Origin: Prevotella sp. oral taxon 376
Lineage (GTDB): Bacteria; Bacteroidota; Bacteroidia; Bacteroidales; Bacteroidaceae
Length of the DNA stretch: 64,000 bases
Assembly (NCBI RefSeq): GCF_003043945.1
Contig: NZ_PYXG01000001.1
Span: 1,904,501 to 1,968,500, forward strand
Direction of reading: 5' to 3'
Shown piece after piece: positions 8,521 through 16,946 of this stretch. The notes under the pieces were generated by a model, which saw only the letters and a list, made by a program, of their open reading frames with translations, was not told the origin of the DNA and made no database searches. How positions within the stretch are numbered: the stretch's first letter is position 1; every line of letters begins with the position of its first letter. The position numbers were made by a program, and so were the translations under genes.

Positions 8521-10938
8521 TTATGGTGTTTTGTTATTACTAAGGAAGTTCCTTTGTCGTTCCTTGGGAAGTTCATTTACCGCTTCCGAGGAAGTTCGCT
8601 TATCATTCCCGAATACACGGAGATACTTGAACAGTATTGGAGTGAGGAAGAGGTCTGCCAGCAGTGCCGACACCATACCTGCCACTGCCAAGATGCCCCA
8701 ATTGCGGATTTGTATGGCGTCTGAAAAGATAAATCCGGCAAATGTCGCCGAGATAATCGCTGTTGACATCACAATAGCCAGTCCTTCAGTCCTGAATGTC
8801 TTGTTGATTGCTTTTTGATAATCACCATAACGATCGTAAGCCACATGACTATGATTAATAAAGTGAATGGTGTCATCTACGGCAATACCCAAAATCATAG
8901 GGATGAGCGAAGCTGTCATCATGTCAAGCGGATAATCAAACCATCCCATCATACCTCCTACGATAATGGCTGGAGCTATATTTGGAATCATGCCCACAAT
9001 GCCCACTTTCCAATTGCCGAAAATGAGGACAAGGATGACTCCAATGACAAGGACTGACAACAGCATAGACCACATTTGCCCACGTTCAACATATTGCTGC
9101 ATGACGGTGAATTGAGGCAGATTGCCAACGACAGAAACATGTGCACCGGGGAAGAGCTTACGAGCTTCCGCTTGTATTGCCTCCATTTCCTGTTCTACCT
9201 GGTTTGAATTATAATACTTCATTTCTATTTGCAGTCTCAGCCGTTGATAGTCATAATCCATCCAATATTCCGACTCCGTTCCACCTGCGTTCTCATACAG
9301 CAGCAGTAGCTGTGCCACCATGTCTGCATTATCAGGAATCTTGTATTCTTCCGGAGCATTTCCGTTTAATGTGCAGTTCATGTCTTTCACAATGTCGGTA
9401 ATGGAGCTATGTCGTTTTGTCAATCGATAACCGTCTGCGATGTTTGCCAGATAGTCGAGTTTTTTTAGGTTCTCCGGTTTCTTTGCATCATTCTCATGGG
9501 GCAGAGTTATCATAAGGTCATAGGCGTACATAGTCCCAAGTTCTGTATTGCAGAGATCCATAAACCGCTTGACATAGGGAATCTTCGTGCCCATGGTTTT
9601 CTCTATGTCGAACGCAGGTTCTATATAGAAAAGACCTATACCGCAAAATGCGGAGAACAAAACCGAGGAGATTATAATGGCTCGGTGTTTTCTCATGACG
9701 AAATTTCCGAATTGCTCAAAACGATTGCCTATATATCCTTCAAAGCTTTTCGACATATTGGCTGACGGAGTGCCGTCCTTGCCTAACGAAAGCACAACGG
9801 GGGTGACAAACAGACAGGTGACGAGTACAGATAAAAGACACAAAGAAGTATTGATACCTATGGCTTTCATCGGAACAATCTCCATTGACAGGAACGTCAT
9901 CAGGGCAGCAATTGTTGTCAATCCCGACAGTAAGACGCCCCAGCCGGTCTCACCCATAGCCTCTGTAACGGAAATCTTACGCTTTCCTGTTTCCACAAAC
10001 CGGGTTTTAAAGAAATTGTAGAGATGGATGTTGTAAGCGATAGAACAGGCAAAAGTCAGAATCACTGCAATCATGGCTGTGCTCATGTCGATATACAATC
10101 CTGTCCAGCCTATGATGCCGAATCCTATTATCAGAGCTAATACAGAAGTCACCAACGGCGATATTATACCTCGCAAAGAACGTGTGACAATGAGCATGAC
10201 CACAATGGAGACGATGAATGCAAATAAGAATAAACGGCTCATCTCTTTTGTAAGGAATATGAATTTCTCATAACTCAAATAAGGCATGCCTGCAGCATTA
10301 GGTGATATATCCTTGTATTTCTCCTTGCTGATTATTTGCCCCGTCTCTTTGCCTGTCAGCATATCAGGTCCTATGTCGCTTGTCTTTTTCCACACGCTGT
10401 CCTCCGGGAATGGGCGCAACTTCACCATTATCCATGTCATGGTTCCGTCTTTTGATACCATCTTTCTTGCAAGGTAAGGTTTGCAGTATGCTTTCTCTTT
10501 GATTTTGTTCAAGGAGTGCACGTCAGAAGGAATCTCTTCCGGTACAATCTGCTCGATAGTCATGCCATCCTCCGTTCCTACCGTAAACTCAAGGTCGGTA
10601 ATGGAGGTCACCTTATCGGCATACGACAGACTGTCTTTCAGTTCATTGCTCAATTCGCGAATCAGTTGCAGGCTATGCTGTGAGAATATGTCTTTGTTTT
10701 TGACAAGCACTGCCACATAGTAGTCATTGCCGAAGATTGATTTAAATTCATTGGTTTTAAGCAACATCGGGTCATTGCTTACGAAATATTCCTCGAAAGA
10801 GGTTCTCATTACTATCCTCTTCGTGCCAACGAACGAAAAGCCAATGAGTACGGCAAATACTCCTAAGACAACAAGGCGATGACGTAGTATCCATACCGCC
10901 AATCGTTGAAAGCCATTATTTATTTTCTCAATTTTCAT
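8521..10938 (-). CDS. RND/MMPL-type exporter permease
   Basis: This 805-aa inner-membrane protein has the RND layout: one N-terminal helix (LVVLGVFAVLIGFSFVGT), a periplasmic loop, six helices (about 225-400), a second loop and six more helices (about 625-780). The segment ILGIAVDDTIHFINH in the last helical block is typical of the HAE3/MMPL branch, which lacks a separate adaptor. The motor is proton driven in known members. The cargo may be lipids or hydrophobic compounds, judging from the LolA-like neighbour. The last 25 residues are charged and encoded by a 23-bp DNA repeat, so the tail may be a recent extension. Confidence 0.88.
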   Translation of the reverse strand: MKIEKINNGFQRLAVWILRHRLVVLGVFAVLIGFSFVGTKRIVMRTSFEEYFVSNDPMLLKTNEFKSIFGNDYYVAVLVKNKDIFSQHSLQLIRELSNELKDSLSYADKVTSITDLEFTVGTEDGMTIEQIVPEEIPSDVHSLNKIKEKAYCKPYLARKMVSKDGTMTWIMVKLRPFPEDSVWKKTSDIGPDMLTGKETGQIISKEKYKDISPNAAGMPYLSYEKFIFLTKEMSRLFLFAFIVSIVVMLIVTRSLRGIISPLVTSVLALIIGFGIIGWTGLYIDMSTAMIAVILTFACSIAYNIHLYNFFKTRFVETGKRKISVTEAMGETGWGVLLSGLTTIAALMTFLSMEIVPMKAIGINTSLCLLSVLVTCLFVTPVVLSLGKDGTPSANMSKSFEGYIGNRFEQFGNFVMRKHRAIIISSVLFSAFCGIGLFYIEPAFDIEKTMGTKIPYVKRFMDLCNTELGTMYAYDLMITLPHENDAKKPENLKKLDYLANIADGYRLTKRHSSITDIVKDMNCTLNGNAPEEYKIPDNADMVAQLLLLYENAGGTESEYWMDYDYQRLRLQIEMKYYNSNQVEQEMEAIQAEARKLFPGAHVSVVGNLPQFTVMQQYVERGQMWSMLLSVLVIGVILVLIFGNWKVGIVGMIPNIAPAIIVGGMMGWFDYPLDMMTASLIPMILGIAVDDTIHFINHSHVAYDRYGDYQKAINKTFRTEGLAIVMSTAIISATFAGFIFSDAIQIRNWGILAVAGMVSALLADLFLTPILFKYLRVFGNDKRTSSEAVNELPKERQRNFLSNNKTP
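8544..8609. repeat. 23-bp tandem repeat, three units, inside the 3' end of the permease gene
   Basis: GGAAGTTC starts at 8544, 8567 and 8590, an exact 23-bp period, and each unit ends in TTCC or a near match (8560, 8584, 8606), giving GGAA...TTCC dyads. Because 23 is not a multiple of three, the repeat is read in three frames and the encoded tail is not repetitive. It resembles the intergenic 22-bp array at 2948-3030 in layout but not in sequence. Confidence 0.75.
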
Positions 10939-11084
10939 AATATTTTATTGGTGTACGTTAAACAAATTATAGCGATGCATCGAGTCGTGCTCGCGGTCTT
11001 ACTTTCGTTTTCCATAATAATTTTTTTTTTTGATTAAAGGATTAAAAATGTTTCTTGTTTTTTCGTCCCGTCATTTGCCGTGGC

Positions 11085-11366
11085 GTTTGCCGAGTCTCCG
11101 TATTTAACATCTGTTATGCCTTGACGTTTGCCGAGTCTCTGTATTTAACATCTGTTACGCCTTGGTGTTTGCCGAGGTTCCGCGTTTAACATTTGTTATG
11201 TCTTGGCGTTTGCCGAGGTTCTGCAAGCCTCTCGGTATTTGTCGTGACGTGTTCCGAACCCCAGGAAAGCCTGCCGTCGTTTGTCGGGAAGTGTTCCCAG
11301 AGACGTGAAAGGCTCTCATCGTTTGTCGGGACGGTGTCCTTGGGTTCGGAAAGTCTCTCGGCATTT
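11085..11366. repeat. two adjoining 41- and 42-bp tandem repeat arrays
   Basis: GTTTGCCGAG starts at 11085, 11126, 11167 and 11208, an exact 41-bp period. Three of these units contain TTTAACATCTGTTA or a close variant, which has TAACA/TGTTA dyad symmetry. Directly beyond, TTTGTCG (or TTTCT in the last unit) starts at 11238, 11280, 11322 and 11364, a 42-bp period, with GAAAGNCTCTC before it. The array ends at the stop codon of the ABC gene and fills most of the 428-bp gap before the RND gene. The rest of the gap (10939-11084) is AT-rich with a T-run at 11020-11033 and no gene. Confidence 0.85.
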
Positions 11367-13085
11367 CTATTTTCTTTGCAACTGAAGCATTCTTGCGAAC
11401 TCGCCGTTACGAGCCAACAGTTCATCGGGCGTGCCCTGTTCGCTGACCGTACCGCCGCTAAGCACCACTATGTGGTCGGCATTGCGTACGGTACGCATAC
11501 GGTGGGCTATGATGATGACAGTCTTGTTGCGCACCAGTTCGGAAATACCCGCTTGTATTTTCGTCTCGTTCTCGGCATCAAGGCTTGCAGTGGCTTCGTC
11601 GAGAAGTATTATTGGGGCATTCTTCAGCAGGGCGCGGGCAATGGAAATGCGTTGCCGTTCGCCACCCGAAAGGGTTTCGCCGTTTTCGCCTATGACGGTA
11701 TCGTAGCCTTGCGGCATTCGGCTGATGAAGTCGTCGCACTGCGCCATTCGGGCAACGTGGCGCACTTCCTCGTCGGTGGCGTTGCGCTTGCCGATGCGGA
11801 TATTGTCGGCAATAGAGGCATTGAACAGCAATACGTCTTGAAAAACAATAGAATAGTGTTTCAGCAGCGTTTCGGGGTCAATCTTCGAGATGTCGTTTCC
11901 ACCCACAAGAATTTGTCCGTCGGCAATGTCCCAAAAGCGTGCGGCGAGCTTGGCCGTAGTGCTTTTGCCCCCACCCGACGGCCCCACGAGGGCGGTAACG
12001 GTGCCTTGGCGTGCCGTGAACGAGACATTGTGCAGCACTTGCTTCTCGGTTTCGTAGGCAAAACTTACGTTGCGGAACTCGATGTCGTAGTTTTCGAGTT
12101 GTACATCTGCATTTCCCTCCTGCGTAGGCATGTTTTCTATTTCCTTCATACGGTTGATGCGCACGTCGAGGAAAGAGAGAAGGGCAAGGTAGTTGCACAC
12201 TTCGATAATGGGATTGTAGACCATTGCCGATGCCAAGAGATAAGCCAAGTAGGTGAATACCGACACTTCACCCTGCTGCAACAGCCACGCTCCCACCAAT
12301 ATAACGGTGGGCATACCGAGCTTGAGCAGCATTCCGGCGAGGTTGAGGAAGACTCCTGCCACGAGTTCGCCGCGCACCAGCTCGCGTTCGTAGCCCTTCA
12401 GCCGCTTGTCGAAGCTGCGGCAGTATGCCTGTTCGCCACTATACGACCTTATTTCCTGCATACATTCCAGCCCTTCCTGTATCTGTTCGGTTACGCCGCG
12501 CTTCACTTTATAATGCTGAACAAAGGCTTTGTGTAGCTGACGGCGCGACAACAGCAGGGTGGTTACGGCGAGCGGAACAACCCAAAAGAGGGCTAAAGCC
12601 AAGTGCCAGTTGTAGGAGAACATGCCCACGGCGATGATGACGACGCTCAGAGCCGACGCAAACAGCTGGGGAACAGCGTGCGAGAAGGTTTGCTCGAGCA
12701 TCGTGCAGTCTTCCATCACGGTAGAGGTGAGGTCGGAAAGGTTGCGTTCGCCGAAGAAAGCGAGGGGCAGTCGGCGCAGCTTTTCTGCCACTCTGATGCG
12801 GCGTTGCGCACTCTCGTTGTAGACGGTGGTGTAGGTGCTGTCGTACTGAAAGCGAGCCAAGAAGAACATAAACACTGCCAAGAGCACTGCCACAAGCACA
12901 TAGAACCACAGCGTGTGCGGCTCGGTGGAGGGCTTGGCGTCGATGTATTCCATGAGGAAGAAGAACAAATAGGTGGGCGGCAGCATCAATGCGAGGTTCA
13001 TCAATGTAGAGCAGGCGATGCCTTTCCGCAAGTCTTTCGCTCCTTTTTCGGTGAGGGCGAACCGTTGTTGAAGATATTTTATCAT
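11367..13085 (-). CDS. ABC exporter, fused permease and ATPase (second half of heterodimer)
   Basis: This 572-aa half-transporter has six membrane helices in residues about 20-300 and an ATPase domain about 335-570. The ATPase shows Walker A LVGPSGGGKST, signature LSGGERQRISIARALL, Walker B IILLDEATAS and the H-loop IIAHRM, all intact. It is the partner of the ABC gene 25 bases upstream in the operon. Pairs like this export lipids, peptides or siderophore-like compounds; the pair resembles the IrtAB/YbtPQ type in length and layout. The direction is inferred as export from the ABCB-type fold. Confidence 0.92.
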   Translation of the reverse strand: MIKYLQQRFALTEKGAKDLRKGIACSTLMNLALMLPPTYLFFFLMEYIDAKPSTEPHTLWFYVLVAVLLAVFMFFLARFQYDSTYTTVYNESAQRRIRVAEKLRRLPLAFFGERNLSDLTSTVMEDCTMLEQTFSHAVPQLFASALSVVIIAVGMFSYNWHLALALFWVVPLAVTTLLLSRRQLHKAFVQHYKVKRGVTEQIQEGLECMQEIRSYSGEQAYCRSFDKRLKGYERELVRGELVAGVFLNLAGMLLKLGMPTVILVGAWLLQQGEVSVFTYLAYLLASAMVYNPIIEVCNYLALLSFLDVRINRMKEIENMPTQEGNADVQLENYDIEFRNVSFAYETEKQVLHNVSFTARQGTVTALVGPSGGGKSTTAKLAARFWDIADGQILVGGNDISKIDPETLLKHYSIVFQDVLLFNASIADNIRIGKRNATDEEVRHVARMAQCDDFISRMPQGYDTVIGENGETLSGGERQRISIARALLKNAPIILLDEATASLDAENETKIQAGISELVRNKTVIIIAHRMRTVRNADHIVVLSGGTVSEQGTPDELLARNGEFARMLQLQRK

Positions 13086-13110
13086 AATCTTGTGTCCTTT
13101 CTGTTTAGGT

Positions 13111-14865
13111 TTATAGTTTCCATGCCACCGACTTTTGGTATTCGTTCCACATCTTATAATATAATGTGGCTTGCTCCATGAGCTGTTGGTGGGTGCCCTG
13201 TTCGGCTATTCTGCCGTTGTCTACCACGACAATGTTGTCGGCATCTTGCACGGTGGTCAGTCGGTGGGCTATCATGAGCACGGTTTTTCCGCAAGTCAGG
13301 TGGGCAAATGCCTGCCTGATAAGGTGCTCGTTTTCGGGGTCGGCAAAGGCTGTAGCTTCGTCGAGCACCACGATGGGCGCATCTTTCAGAATGGCACGGG
13401 CAAGCACTATGCGCTGCTGTTCGCCGCCAGAGAGGTATGTTCCCTCCGCTCCTATCACGGTGTTCAGCCCCTGTGGCAGCCGCTCGATGATTTCCCGACT
13501 CTGCGAAAGGTCTACGGCACGGTTCACCTGCTCGATGGTTGCATCGGGATTGCCGTATCGTATGTTCTCCAAAATGGAGGTCTTGAACAGTCGGGTGTTC
13601 TGAAACACGAACGACACGTTGCGCATCAGCATTGCCTTATCCATGTGCCGAACGTCCACACCGCCTATTTTCAAGCTGCCTTCGCGCACGTCCCAGAAGC
13701 GTGGAATAAGTCTTGCGATGGTTGTCTTGCCGCTTCCAGACGCTCCCACCAGCGCAACGGTCTTGCCTTGCGGTATGTCGAGGTCGATGTGGCTTACGGC
13801 ATCGCGTTCCGTCGCTTCGTATCGGAACGACACATTGCGCAGACTGACGTCGAAGGCTGTCGCTTTCCCGGGCTTGGAACTCTCTGAAAGCGGCGGCGTG
13901 GCGGTGAGTTTCTCCAATCGGTCTACCGCTTCGTTTGCCAAAAAGAGGTTCTGACTGAGGTGCATGGCTTTCATTACGTTGGCTGCAATGATGGGTGCGA
14001 TGAGCACATACAGCACCATATCGGAAACGATGATGGCAGTTTCGCCGCCATGCCCTATCAGTATGATGCCCGTAGGCACAAGCAGAAAGGCGAAAGCATT
14101 GATGGCTATGGTGTAGGCAGACATGGGCGTGCGCCACAGAAGGGTGTATCTGATGACGAGGTCGCGGTAGTTGATGATGCTGTCGTGAAAGCGTTTGAAC
14201 GAGAACACCGTCTGTTGGAAGACCTTCACGACGGGTATTCCGCGCACGTACTCCACGGCTTCGGCACTCATTTTCTCCTGTGCGTCGAGGTACATACGCT
14301 GGAAATCGTTGTTCTTAGGGTTCATCATGTAGCCCATGATGCCGAAGGCGCACACTATCGGCATCATTGCGGCAATGCCCAACTGCCAGTCTACGGCAAG
14401 CAGAAGTACTATGATGCCTATCGGAGCCACCACGCTGCCTGCCACATCGGGCAGTATATGTGCCACGAAAGTGTGGGTCTGGCTCGAATCCTCGTCTATT
14501 ATCTTGCGCATACGCCCCGTGTTCTGCGTGTCGAAAAAGCCCAACGGAACCCGCATCAGCCGTTCCATGGCAGTGCGCCGCATATTGGTTTCGATGCGGA
14601 AAGCGGAAAGATGCGAGAGCATGAGGGCGGCGAAATAGAGCAGAACATTCGCCACCGACACCACGAACGCCGCAATGGCATAGTCCCATACGGGCGTATC
14701 GGCAAGGTTTCCGTCGGCAGTGAGCAGCGTGCGCACCACCAACCACAGGAAAATAAAGGGTACGAGCGACAGCAGTCCGTTCACTGCCGACAGCACAACC
14801 GAGCAGGGCAGCAACGGCTTGCGCCCTCCCATGTAACGTCCTAAGCGTTTCAGTATTCTTATCAT
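13111..14865 (-). CDS. ABC exporter, fused permease and ATPase (first half of heterodimer)
   Basis: This 584-aa half-transporter has six helices (about 20-310) and an ATPase domain (about 340-575) with Walker A LVGASGSGKTT, signature YLSGGEQQRIVLARAIL and Walker B IVVLDEATAFADPENE. The phrase ATAFADPENE, in place of the common ATSALD, is typical of the IrtA/YbtP-like branch. That branch is usually linked with iron-chelator or hydrophobic-compound traffic. It follows the TetR gene by 32 bases and precedes its partner ABC gene, so the three are probably one transcript. Confidence 0.92.
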   Translation of the reverse strand: MIRILKRLGRYMGGRKPLLPCSVVLSAVNGLLSLVPFIFLWLVVRTLLTADGNLADTPVWDYAIAAFVVSVANVLLYFAALMLSHLSAFRIETNMRRTAMERLMRVPLGFFDTQNTGRMRKIIDEDSSQTHTFVAHILPDVAGSVVAPIGIIVLLLAVDWQLGIAAMMPIVCAFGIMGYMMNPKNNDFQRMYLDAQEKMSAEAVEYVRGIPVVKVFQQTVFSFKRFHDSIINYRDLVIRYTLLWRTPMSAYTIAINAFAFLLVPTGIILIGHGGETAIIVSDMVLYVLIAPIIAANVMKAMHLSQNLFLANEAVDRLEKLTATPPLSESSKPGKATAFDVSLRNVSFRYEATERDAVSHIDLDIPQGKTVALVGASGSGKTTIARLIPRFWDVREGSLKIGGVDVRHMDKAMLMRNVSFVFQNTRLFKTSILENIRYGNPDATIEQVNRAVDLSQSREIIERLPQGLNTVIGAEGTYLSGGEQQRIVLARAILKDAPIVVLDEATAFADPENEHLIRQAFAHLTCGKTVLMIAHRLTTVQDADNIVVVDNGRIAEQGTHQQLMEQATLYYKMWNEYQKSVAWKL

Positions 14866-14897
14866 CTTCTTCTATATATGTTAAAAGGTTATTGTTC

Positions 14898-15512
14898 TTA
14901 CGGTTTCATCAGCTCTCTCCACCCTGCCATGCTATAAGCTACATATTGCTCGAGCGCACGGTTCACCTCGCTTTCGTCGTAGTCTTCGTGCTCCACAAGC
15001 TCGCAGAAGATATTCACCCACATAGAACTCGCAATGTGCAGGAAGAAAGGCGATATGTCGATGTTGATGTGCGGATAGCGCGCTTTCATCAGTCGTAAGT
15101 ATTCCTTGCCTATTCTCGTCTGATGCTCGATAATCCTTTCCTTATACCCGGCGAGGGAGGTGCTCTCGGCATGGAAGAGCAGCAGCCGGAGTTCGGGACG
15201 GAAGTTCTTCACGAGCGTCCTCATAGCCATGATGTATTCATCCTGGAACTTCCTCACGCTGAATACTTCAATGCTCAAGTGCTGTTCTTCGTTGTGCGAC
15301 AGGAGATAACGATTGAGCGCGTCGATGAGCGGATGGAGCACTTCGCAGAACAGTTCGTCCTTGCTGCGGAAGTAGTTGTACACGTTACCCGCAGCAATGC
15401 CTGCACGCCGCGCCACCGTGCGGATAGACGTGCTGCGTGCGTCGTGAGCGATGAATTCCTCGCGCGCCACGGCAACGATACGCTGCCGAATGTCGTCTTT
15501 CAGTGTCTGCAT
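14898..15512 (-). CDS. TetR-family regulator of the efflux operon
   Basis: This 204-aa protein has the TetR N-terminal DNA-binding domain: DIRQRIVAVAREEFIAHDARSTSIRTVARRAGIAAGNVYNYFRSKDELF, with the helix-turn-helix around residues 28-47. The remaining helical domain would bind a ligand. It is the first gene of the efflux operon and probably represses its own transcription until an exported compound is present. A 26-bp dyad at 15709-15734, next to a promoter on this strand, is a candidate operator. The sequence does not tell which compound is sensed. Confidence 0.92.
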   Translation of the reverse strand: MQTLKDDIRQRIVAVAREEFIAHDARSTSIRTVARRAGIAAGNVYNYFRSKDELFCEVLHPLIDALNRYLLSHNEEQHLSIEVFSVRKFQDEYIMAMRTLVKNFRPELRLLLFHAESTSLAGYKERIIEHQTRIGKEYLRLMKARYPHINIDISPFFLHIASSMWVNIFCELVEHEDYDESEVNRALEQYVAYSMAGWRELMKP

Positions 15513-15560
15513 ACGCCGATGAAAACTTTAAATAATGAACCAAGTTCTGTTTTGTTCATA

Positions 15561-15601
15561 AAAAAATCGCACCGTTTCGTAATCGAACGGTGCGATTTTT
15601 T
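15561..15601. terminator. strong bidirectional intrinsic terminator in the TetR leader
   Basis: A perfect 16-bp stem (15561-15576 with 15586-15601, core TCGCACCGTT/AACGGTGCGA) has a nine-base loop and six A at one edge and six T at the other. It therefore has a T-run in both directions. It lies between the likely promoter (15678-15707) and the TetR start (15512), so it could act as an attenuator. Confidence 0.85.
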
Positions 15602-15677
15602 GAACGAGCTTATTTGCGCTCTTACTATATAAATATTGTGTATTCGCATAGCTGCAATGTTTATTTTGCAAAAGTAG

Positions 15678-15734
15678 CAAAGATATAAAAACGCTGCAAT
15701 ACCCAAAAATAAGTATTTTGCAATAAACACTTAT
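15678..15734 (-). promoter_or_regulatory. promoter and candidate TetR operator for the efflux operon
   Basis: On the minus strand TATCTTTG (15685 down to 15678) and TTTG (15707 down to 15704) are 18 bases apart, a good -7/-33 pair. Just upstream is a 26-bp dyad at 15709-15734 with outer arms ATAAGT/ACTTAT and inner arms TTT/AAA, a plausible TetR-type operator. The transcript would start near 15672 and have a leader of about 160 bases. Confidence 0.5.
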
Positions 15735-15824
15735 GTGTGTTGAATATCTAAATTTATTTTATAAGTCAAACAACATATTGTGAAATAGAATATGAAGATT
15801 TTCAGTTATATAAAATCAATCCCC

Positions 15825-16115
15825 TCACTTATAATTCTCCTCCAACATCTTTTCCAAATCCGAAGCCTTATAGAGGATTTTCCCAGCAAACTGCGTGTAG
15901 GGGATAATCCTCCTATCCCGATAGTCCTGCAAGGTACGGGGACTGATATACAGCCGCTCGCACACTTCCTTACCCGTAAGGAAAAGTTCTCCGGCGAAGA
16001 GCGGCTTGTGCGTTTCTGCCACTTCCAGAATTCTTTTCCCCACACCTCTTAGCGCCGAGACAACCAGCTGCATCTCGTCGCTTTCCATGTTCAAATCTTT
16101 TGCCATTTCCATCAT
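15825..16115 (-). CDS. excisionase-like helix-turn-helix protein
   Basis: This 96-aa protein carries a MerR/excisionase-type winged helix (FLTGKEVCERLYISPRTLQDYRDRRIIPYTQFAGKILYKASDLEKML, residues about 45-92). Such pairs are usual beside Bacteroides mobilizable and conjugative elements and act as recombination directionality factors or regulators. Its ATG overlaps the stop of the upstream HTH gene by four bases, so the two are coupled. The second in-frame ATG (MEMAKDLN) could also serve as start. Confidence 0.85.
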   Translation of the reverse strand: MMEMAKDLNMESDEMQLVVSALRGVGKRILEVAETHKPLFAGELFLTGKEVCERLYISPRTLQDYRDRRIIPYTQFAGKILYKASDLEKMLEENYK

Positions 16116-16402
16116 ATACTGTTGTTTTTAGGTTTGTCTGTTCTTGCAAGGAGCAGCTGTTCCACATCCTCACGCTTGTAATAGCACTTGTGCCCGATTT
16201 GCGTAAACGGCAGTATGCCCGTATCGCGGTAATGCTGCAAGGTGCGCTTACTGATGTTCAGCAGCCTGCACACATCTCCGTTGTGCAGCCAGTCGGTGTG
16301 TTTGCTCTTTTCTCCGAATGCTTTGTGACAACATTCTGCAAGGCTCAAGATTTCATCTCGAAGCTTTGCCCAATTGCTTTCTGTAATGACGTAATAGTTC
16401 AT
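16112..16402 (-). CDS. excisionase-like helix-turn-helix protein
   Basis: The start MNYYVITESNWAKLRDEI gives a 96-aa protein. A longer upstream reading frame adds a low-complexity stretch without a good start. The domain is of the HTH_17 type (HNGDVCRLLNISKRTLQHYRDTGILPFTQIGHKCYYKREDVEQLL). It is clearly related to its downstream partner and probably arose by an old duplication. It overlaps that gene by four bases. The likely role is control of excision or transfer of the element. Confidence 0.87.
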   Translation of the reverse strand: MNYYVITESNWAKLRDEILSLAECCHKAFGEKSKHTDWLHNGDVCRLLNISKRTLQHYRDTGILPFTQIGHKCYYKREDVEQLLLARTDKPKNNSI

Positions 16403-16946
16403 AATCTTATCTTGTTTTATTGTTTGTTGTTTCTGGCTTTCCCCTTTTCCCATCGGCAAAGATAATGGCGTATGTAGGCCTCTCAAAGCAGCAGGGGACA
16501 GTAGGGAAGTATCGGGAACAATAAGGAAAAAGGCAATCCGTTCCATCGGTTTGCATTTGCGTTTTCCTGCCCCGTCTTTTTTCTTTCATTACAAAATTAA
16601 GATAGCCCATTTCTTATTCCATCACTTTTCATTCAAGTGGCAGCTTGTGGCGCTACGACTAGGACAAAAGAGACAGATTGATATTCTCATCACTACCCAA
16701 ATGAGGCCAAGATAATCAAAGCAAAAGACTGCATCTGAAAGCAAACAACGACATTGATATTTCAGCCAACCTTTTCTTCTTACCTCCCGATTTTTGCTTA
16801 ATGAGGCATAAATGCTCTTCTTTTCTGCTTGCTTCCCTAAGAATTTCGCAGCAGACGGACGCAACATTATGCAAGAAGCCTCTGAATGCTTGGAAGTTAC
16901 GCATTCTCACCCTAACTTCACTCTTGGAAACCAATTCAAGGAAATA
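16403..16946. other. 544-bp region without a recognised gene
   Basis: This gap lies between the divergent HTH pair and the VirE-like gene and must hold both promoters. A reading frame continuous with the VirE-like protein opens at 16812, but its first 45 residues look unlike coding sequence of the family. Short minus-strand frames here (16622-16997) have no family resemblance and no good start signal. I see no repeat or hairpin that stands out. Confidence 0.5.

Noticed and set aside
11193..12536. A 447-codon plus-strand frame opposite the ABC gene.
   Set aside because: It is antisense to an intact ABC ATPase and starts within the tandem repeats; its composition is that of a shadow frame.
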